DNA of 64,000 bases from Betaproteobacteria bacterium (GTDB lineage Bacteria > Pseudomonadota > Gammaproteobacteria > Burkholderiales > Burkholderiaceae_A), in contig VGHN01000002.1 of the NCBI GenBank assembly GCA_016868255.1, positions 87,992-151,991 on the forward strand, in the 5' to 3' direction. The position numbers and the translations under genes were made by a program. Position 1 is the stretch's first letter. Every line of letters begins with the position of its first letter. The notes under the pieces were generated by a model. That model had not been told where the DNA came from, did not search any database, and saw nothing but the letters and a program-made list of their open reading frames with translations. Positions 59,879-64,000 of this stretch are shown here, piece by piece.

Positions 59879-61359
59879 TGACAGTCTCACAACTGAATCT
59901 GCAGACCGTCGCGCCGGAGATCGCCCTATTGGTGCTGCTCTCAGTGGTGATGTTGGTCGATCTCTTCGGCCGAGAGCGCTCCCGGCCGGTGGCCCATCTC
60001 TTGAGTGTGGGCGGTCTCATTCTCATTGCTGCTTGGCAGCTATCAGAGGCCTTCCTCATCGTCCCCACCATTGGCATGAACGGACTGGTTGTTGCCGACC
60101 CCATGGGTGCCGCCCTCAAGGGAGGTGCCAGTTTAGCCACTGCCATCACTCTCATCTACGCGCGCGAGACGCTCGTCAACCAGCCCATGGGCTTTGGTGA
60201 GTTTCACTTATTCGCGCTTTTCGCCCTGCTGGGTGGATTCGTCATGATTTCCGCCAACCACCTATTAACCATCTATCTCGGCATTGAGTTGCTGTCGCTG
60301 TCGCTATACGCGGCCGTCGCCCTTCGTCGTGACAGCGGGGTGTCCACAGAAGCCGCGATGAAGTACTTTGTTCTCGGCGCGCTTGCCTCTGGCTTTTTGC
60401 TCTATGGCATGTCGATGCTATACGGTGCAACAGGCAGTCTTGAGATCGCCACCATTCAAGACAAGCTCGCGAGCGGTTCGGCCGACCGGCTTGTAATGGT
60501 CTTTGGCACGGTGTTTCTCGTTGCGGGGCTTGCCTTTAAGTTGGGAGTGGTTCCGTTTCACATGTGGGTGCCAGATGTCTATCAGGGTGCTCCCACGGCC
60601 ACGGTGCCTCTCATCGGTGCTGTTCCGAAATTTGCCGCCTTCGCTATCACTATTCGGCTACTGGTCTCTGGCCTGATTGGAGTGGCTGTGGATTGGCAGC
60701 AGATGCTTCTGGTGCTTTGTGTTCTCTCGCTTTTGGTTGGGAATGTCGTCGCATTGGTTCAAACGAATCTCAAGCGGGTCTTGGCCTACTCCACCATTGC
60801 CCACATGGGATTCATGCTGCTCGCAATTGCCTCGGGTGTCTTGGGAGACAAAATTGATGGCGCCGTGAATGCCTATGGTGCGTCTATGTTTTACGTAGTG
60901 ACCTACGCACTCACCACGCTGGCGAGTTTCGGCGTGATTATGCTGGCCTCATCGAAGGGGTATGAGTTCGACACTCTCGACGACTTCAAGGGCTTGGCCA
61001 AGCGACGCCCGGATTTGGCCTGGGTCATGCTCATTGTCGTTCTCTCCTTGGCTGGCATTCCGCCAACGGTTGGGTTTTACGCCAAATTCGCCGTGCTCGA
61101 GTCTGCAGTAGCGGCTGGCTATGTGGGACTCGCCATCTACGCCGTAATGATGTCGCTCATTGGCGCATTCTTCTATCTACGAATCGTGAAGGTCATGTTT
61201 TTTGACGATCCGTTGCCCATGTCGGACAAGCCATTTCATTGCCCCATTCAGCGCACGGTTCTGTCGGTGAATGGTACATCGCTCCTGGTGCTTGGCATCA
61301 TCCCCGGGCCCATGATGGCCTGGTGCCTCGACTTGATTCGCGCTTCCTTGGCTGCATGA
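59875..61359 (+). CDS. nuoN: NADH-quinone oxidoreductase subunit N
   Basis: NuoN is the third antiporter-like subunit. The 494 residues include ELLSLSLYAAVALRRDS with the conserved glutamate, AGLAFKLGVVPFHMWVPDVY with the lysine, and KRVLAYSTIAHMGFMLLAI. The start may be ATG 59875 or 59878. It is the last nuo gene; its stop overlaps the DUF2818 start (ATGA), so the next gene is translationally coupled to the complex I operon. Confidence 0.96.
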   Translation: MMTVSQLNLQTVAPEIALLVLLSVVMLVDLFGRERSRPVAHLLSVGGLILIAAWQLSEAFLIVPTIGMNGLVVADPMGAALKGGASLATAITLIYARETLVNQPMGFGEFHLFALFALLGGFVMISANHLLTIYLGIELLSLSLYAAVALRRDSGVSTEAAMKYFVLGALASGFLLYGMSMLYGATGSLEIATIQDKLASGSADRLVMVFGTVFLVAGLAFKLGVVPFHMWVPDVYQGAPTATVPLIGAVPKFAAFAITIRLLVSGLIGVAVDWQQMLLVLCVLSLLVGNVVALVQTNLKRVLAYSTIAHMGFMLLAIASGVLGDKIDGAVNAYGASMFYVVTYALTTLASFGVIMLASSKGYEFDTLDDFKGLAKRRPDLAWVMLIVVLSLAGIPPTVGFYAKFAVLESAVAAGYVGLAIYAVMMSLIGAFFYLRIVKVMFFDDPLPMSDKPFHCPIQRTVLSVNGTSLLVLGIIPGPMMAWCLDLIRASLAA

Positions 61360-61664
61360 ATGTCACCGCGGCGGCAGTGGTATGGCTTGGCGTTGGACTG
61401 GCACTTGCAAATTGGTGCTTTCTAACAGAGCGCCGTTTTGGTCTGCTTGACCGGTCGATTAAGCCCTTCTGGTTCAGACTCATTGAGCTGCTCGTTAGTT
61501 ACCTGCTCCTGTTGGTCTTGGGTGTCTGGCTTGAGTCATCGATGGGAGCCATTCAGTCGCAGACCTGGAATTTCTACGCCATCACTTTTTTGTTGTTTCT
61601 CGTCATGGCGTATCCCGGTTACGTATGGCGGTATCTGCGTCGGCGCAACTCTGGAGCAAGTTGA
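61356..61664 (+). CDS. DUF2818 family membrane protein
   Basis: A 102-residue protein of unknown function with three predicted transmembrane helices (about 5-22, 40-63 and 73-95) and a basic C-terminal tail (YVWRYLRRRN). From memory, DUF2818 proteins sit directly after nuoN in many Burkholderiales. The start ATG 61356 overlaps the nuoN stop as ATGA, and it is followed immediately by a NUDIX gene starting at the next base. The position suggests a role linked to complex I or the membrane; no catalytic motif is visible. Confidence 0.82.
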   Translation: MNVTAAAVVWLGVGLALANWCFLTERRFGLLDRSIKPFWFRLIELLVSYLLLLVLGVWLESSMGAIQSQTWNFYAITFLLFLVMAYPGYVWRYLRRRNSGAS

Positions 61665-62279
61665 GTGAGCGAAGACCGCAGGCCCAAGGGGCTTGCCTGT
61701 GACCCAGCGCCGCAACTTGCCGAGAGAAGGGTTGCGGGATCGCTCTCATTCGATGGTGTCCTGCTAAAAATTTATCGTGACGAGGCCGTGGCCGCCGACG
61801 GCCACTGCTGTGTTCGTGAGTACACCTTGCATCCGGGCGCTTCGGCCATCGTCCCCATTCTGCCCAATGGCAATCTGCTTCTCGAGCGCCAGTGGCGCTA
61901 TCCGCTCAATCGCTCGTTTATTGAGTTTCCAGCAGGGAAGCTCGACGCCGGAGAGGACCCCTTGGATTGCGCTTCTCGTGAATTGCAGGAAGAGACCGGG
62001 TACCTCGCCACTCGTTGGGCAAGGCTTGGGCCGATGCATCCAGTCATCTCTTATTCAACCGAGGTGATTCACCTCTTTCTCGCCACGGGACTGCAGCCCT
62101 CTCAGTCTTCCAGGGAGGCGGGTGAGTGCCTCGAAGTGATAGAACTGAAGCCACATGATTTTCTTGCCATGGTCGAAGCGGGGGAGGTGAGCGATGCCAA
62201 GACCTTGACGGCCGCCTTTTGGATTCAAAGGATACTGAGCCGTCAATTTCAACCCCGATGGATTGAGCGCCGAGTCTAA
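61665..62279 (+). CDS. NUDIX hydrolase, ADP-ribose pyrophosphatase type
   Basis: A 204-residue NUDIX protein. The Nudix box is GKLDAGEDPLDCASRELQEETG (G-x5-E-x7-RELQEE-x-G), preceded by the substrate loop IPNGNLLLERQWRYPLNR-type segment (RQWRYPLNRSFIEFPAG) that is typical of NudF-type ADP-ribose pyrophosphatases. The start is GTG 61665, directly after the DUF2818 TGA. ADP-ribose hydrolysis is the likeliest activity but other nucleotide diphosphate substrates are possible. It is in the nuo transcript direction. Confidence 0.88.
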   Translation: MSEDRRPKGLACDPAPQLAERRVAGSLSFDGVLLKIYRDEAVAADGHCCVREYTLHPGASAIVPILPNGNLLLERQWRYPLNRSFIEFPAGKLDAGEDPLDCASRELQEETGYLATRWARLGPMHPVISYSTEVIHLFLATGLQPSQSSREAGECLEVIELKPHDFLAMVEAGEVSDAKTLTAAFWIQRILSRQFQPRWIERRV

Positions 62280-62280
62280 G

Positions 62281-62811
62281 ATGATTAAACAGGCTGCGCT
62301 CTTGAGACTTGGTTGGATGTGGGTCACTGCGGTTGTGGCGCTGTGGGTCGCCGACGGGCTCTTTGACTCAATCTGGTTTGATGGTCCCTCAAGTTTGGCA
62401 ATTGGCGCGCTATTGCTGACATTGGTCAACCTCACACTCAAGCCGATGCTAATGCTTCTGAGCCTGCCCTTTATTGTGATGAGCTTGGGCCTGGCCATTC
62501 CGCTGGTCAATGGACTTGTATTGCTTGTGGTTGCCGAGATGGTGACGGGCTTTCATGTGTCGGGCTACTGGATGGCGGTATTGGCCGCATTGTTCGTTTC
62601 TTTCATGACCTTCCTCATGGCAGTGGCTTCGGGGCAGAGTCTTGTGCGAGTGCGACAAGCTTCCAATGGCGGCCCGAGTGAGCCCTCAAAGCCATCCCAC
62701 AACCCCCAGCAAGGGTCCGAGTCATCCAAGCCTGGGCGGGGCTGGTCATCCTCAAACCAGGCCGACGATGTTATCGATGTCGAAGTCAAAGAAAAGGACG
62801 ATCGTCAGTGA
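62281..62811 (+). CDS. Phage holin family (superfamily IV-like) membrane protein
   Basis: A 176-residue protein with four hydrophobic helices (about 12-28, 40-58, 60-83 and 97-117) characteristic of the holin superfamily IV/DUF360-type family, in particular LTLVNLTLKPMLMLLSLPFI and GLAIPLVNGLVLLVVAEMV. A polar C-terminal tail of about 55 residues is rich in serine, proline and charge. No phage genes are near, so it is likely a chromosomal membrane protein rather than a lysis holin. I chose ATG 62281, just after the NUDIX stop; a start 18 bases upstream is possible. Its stop overlaps the next gene as GTGA. Confidence 0.8.
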   Translation: MIKQAALLRLGWMWVTAVVALWVADGLFDSIWFDGPSSLAIGALLLTLVNLTLKPMLMLLSLPFIVMSLGLAIPLVNGLVLLVVAEMVTGFHVSGYWMAVLAALFVSFMTFLMAVASGQSLVRVRQASNGGPSEPSKPSHNPQQGSESSKPGRGWSSSNQADDVIDVEVKEKDDRQ

Positions 62812-63932
62812 AGGCCTCCCATCCCGCTGCCCTGGGCGAGGCCCTGCAGGATCTCGACACCCCGTGTCTGGTTCTGGATCGAGAGGCCTTTGTGCGCAAT
62901 CACGACCGGTTGATGCACTCCATGAAGGGCCTTGGGGTTGCAGTGCGCCCGCACGCAAAGAGTCATAAGTGTCCGGAGATCGCCCGTCACCAGATTCGCA
63001 ATGGGGCCGTTGGAATTTGCTGCCAGAAGGTGAGCGAGGCGGAGGCATTTGCAGACGAAGGCATTGAGAACATTCTCGTTGCCAACGAGTTTTTTGGTCA
63101 GAAGAAGGTTCATCGATACCTCGCGCTGGCGAGCCGCCTCTCGGCGATAGCCTGTTGCGTCGACCACCCCGATCAAGTCGCTGCCCTATCGATGGCGGGG
63201 GAGCAGTCCAGGATTCGCCTGAGGCTCCTGGTGGAGATTGATGTGGGCCAGGGCCGCTGCGGCGTGCAAGATCTCAGCGATGCCGTCGCGCTTGCCTCAA
63301 AGATTGCCCAGAGTCCTTGGCTTGAGCTGGCTGGTATTCAGGGCTATCACGGCTCGGCTCAGCATTTTCGCTCCTACTCAGAGCGCCTGACAGCGATTTC
63401 CAGCGCGGCCGATCGCATTCGGACACTCCATGGGGAGTTGGGCAGGCTGGGCATCGATGCGTCCTGGCGTACGGGCGGCGGCACAGGGAGCTATGCCATC
63501 GAGGCCAAGAGCGGTGCCTATACGGAAGTCCAGCCCGGGTCTTATGTGTTCATGGATGCAGACTACCAACGCAACCAGCCCGCTCCAGACGCCCAGCAGC
63601 CGGTGTTTGAGCATGCCCTGTATGTCGCTGCCACCGTAATGAGTCGTCCATCGATAGACCGGGCGGTGCTCGATGCAGGGCTTAAATCATTCAGTGTGGA
63701 CTCGGGTCTGCCTGTGCTCGATGGTCCGGCGGGCTGCACCTATGTGAAGGCCTCGGATGAGCATGGAGTGGTCTCCACTAAGCATAGTTCGAGCCTTCAA
63801 CTCGGCGATGTTCTTCGTGTGATTCCCGGGCACTGCGACCCAACTGTTAATCTCTACGATCATATTGTGGTGATGTCAGAGGGCAGGGTGGTCGATGTGT
63901 GGCCCATATCGGCCCGTGGTCGGTCTTGCTAG
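62808..63932 (+). CDS. D-threonine aldolase-like PLP enzyme (DSD1/alanine racemase fold)
   Basis: A 374-residue fold-type III PLP enzyme. The N-terminal barrel begins LDTPCLVLDREAFVRNHDRL, with the PLP lysine in RPHAKSHKC at about 51. Next come VEIDVGQGRCG, IQGYHGSAQH and TGGGTGSYAIEAKSG. The C-terminal metal site is IPGHCDPTVNLYD with His342 and Asp344, as in metal-dependent D-threonine aldolases and D-serine dehydratases. It probably splits D-beta-hydroxy amino acids to glycine and aldehyde, but D-serine dehydratase activity is possible. The start is GTG 62808, overlapping the previous stop by four bases. Confidence 0.87.
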   Translation: MKASHPAALGEALQDLDTPCLVLDREAFVRNHDRLMHSMKGLGVAVRPHAKSHKCPEIARHQIRNGAVGICCQKVSEAEAFADEGIENILVANEFFGQKKVHRYLALASRLSAIACCVDHPDQVAALSMAGEQSRIRLRLLVEIDVGQGRCGVQDLSDAVALASKIAQSPWLELAGIQGYHGSAQHFRSYSERLTAISSAADRIRTLHGELGRLGIDASWRTGGGTGSYAIEAKSGAYTEVQPGSYVFMDADYQRNQPAPDAQQPVFEHALYVAATVMSRPSIDRAVLDAGLKSFSVDSGLPVLDGPAGCTYVKASDEHGVVSTKHSSSLQLGDVLRVIPGHCDPTVNLYDHIVVMSEGRVVDVWPISARGRSC

Positions 63933-63944
63933 AATTCGTCTGAA

Positions 63945-64000
63945 GGAAGCGTGGCAGAGCGGTTGAATGCACCGGTCTTGAAAACCGGCGAGGGGGCAAC
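63945..64000 (+). tRNA. tRNA-Ser(TGA), 3' end cut by window edge
   Basis: The 5' part of a type II tRNA: acceptor GGAAGCG, D-arm with GCAGAGCGGTTGAATGC, and anticodon stem CCGGT/ACCGG with loop CTTGAAA (anticodon TGA at 63979-63981). The start of a long variable arm (GAGGGGGCAAC) follows. The T-arm and 3' acceptor strand lie beyond the window. Confidence 0.93.

Noticed and set aside
62281-62811. Holin-like gene as a sign of prophage
   Set aside because: No integrase, terminase, capsid, lysis or attachment sequence is nearby, and the gene is embedded in a housekeeping operon.

Overview
This 64-kb window is chromosomal, dense in genes and almost entirely housekeeping. The gene neighbourhoods infB-rbfA-truB-typA, gmk-rpoZ-spoT, hom-thrC-moeA-moaD-moaE-clpB, ilvBHC-psd-pssA-leuA-rpsO-pnp-tpiA-secG-tRNA-Leu-nuoA-N, and a DUF2818 gene straight after nuoN are, from general knowledge, characteristic of Betaproteobacteria and especially Burkholderiales. 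The DNA is moderately GC-rich. Genes are tightly packed with many 1-4 bp start/stop overlaps, and I see no insertion sequence, prophage, integron or CRISPR array. I cannot name a genus.

Layout. 1-5.9 kb (+): translation genes infB (5' end outside the window), rbfA, truB, typA, then an aminotransferase. 5.9-7.8 kb: mogA (-) and pmbA (+), divergent. 7.8-11.8 kb (-): yicC-gmk-rpoZ-spoT. 11.8-14.5 kb (+): rph-rdgB-hemW. 14.5-18.9 kb (+): a nitrogen-control unit, with an NtrC-like site and a sigma-54 promoter before glnA, a terminator, then ntrB-ntrC. 18.8-23.4 kb (-): a probable gene remnant, then folD-prlC-queC-xthA, in which each junction is an ATGA overlap. 23.5-23.7 kb: tRNA-Ala(GGC) and tRNA-Glu(TTC). 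23.7-26.9 kb: a SHOCT lipoprotein, a PIN-PhoH ATPase, a peroxiredoxin and an Mth938-like protein. 27.0-36.1 kb (+): alaC-hom-thrC-moeA-moaD-moaE, then clpB behind a heat-shock promoter, and an RDD membrane protein. 36.1-42.8 kb (+): branched-chain amino-acid genes ilvB-ilvH-ilvC and leuA, with psd-pssA (phosphatidylethanolamine synthesis) between. 42.9-46.7 kb (+): rpsO, pnp, tpiA, secG, then tRNA-Leu(GAG). 46.8-61.4 kb (+): all fourteen NADH dehydrogenase I genes nuoA-N. 61.4-63.9 kb (+): DUF2818, a NUDIX hydrolase, a holin-IV-like membrane protein and a D-threonine-aldolase-like enzyme, ending in a tRNA-Ser(TGA) cut by the window edge.

The most interesting material is regulatory. A 23-codon leucine-rich leader peptide lies before leuA; its ATG sits almost exactly at the predicted transcription start, and it is followed by two tandem hairpins, one with an anti-Shine-Dalgarno loop. 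A sigma-32 promoter before clpB overlaps the moaE stop codon. A 13-bp palindrome lies between the -35 and -10 boxes of the ilvB promoter. glnA has a near-consensus sigma-54 promoter with an NtrC-like site. No obviously new multi-gene system is present. The least understood genes are DUF2818, the Mth938-like protein beside a peroxiredoxin, the PIN-PhoH protein and the holin-like protein.
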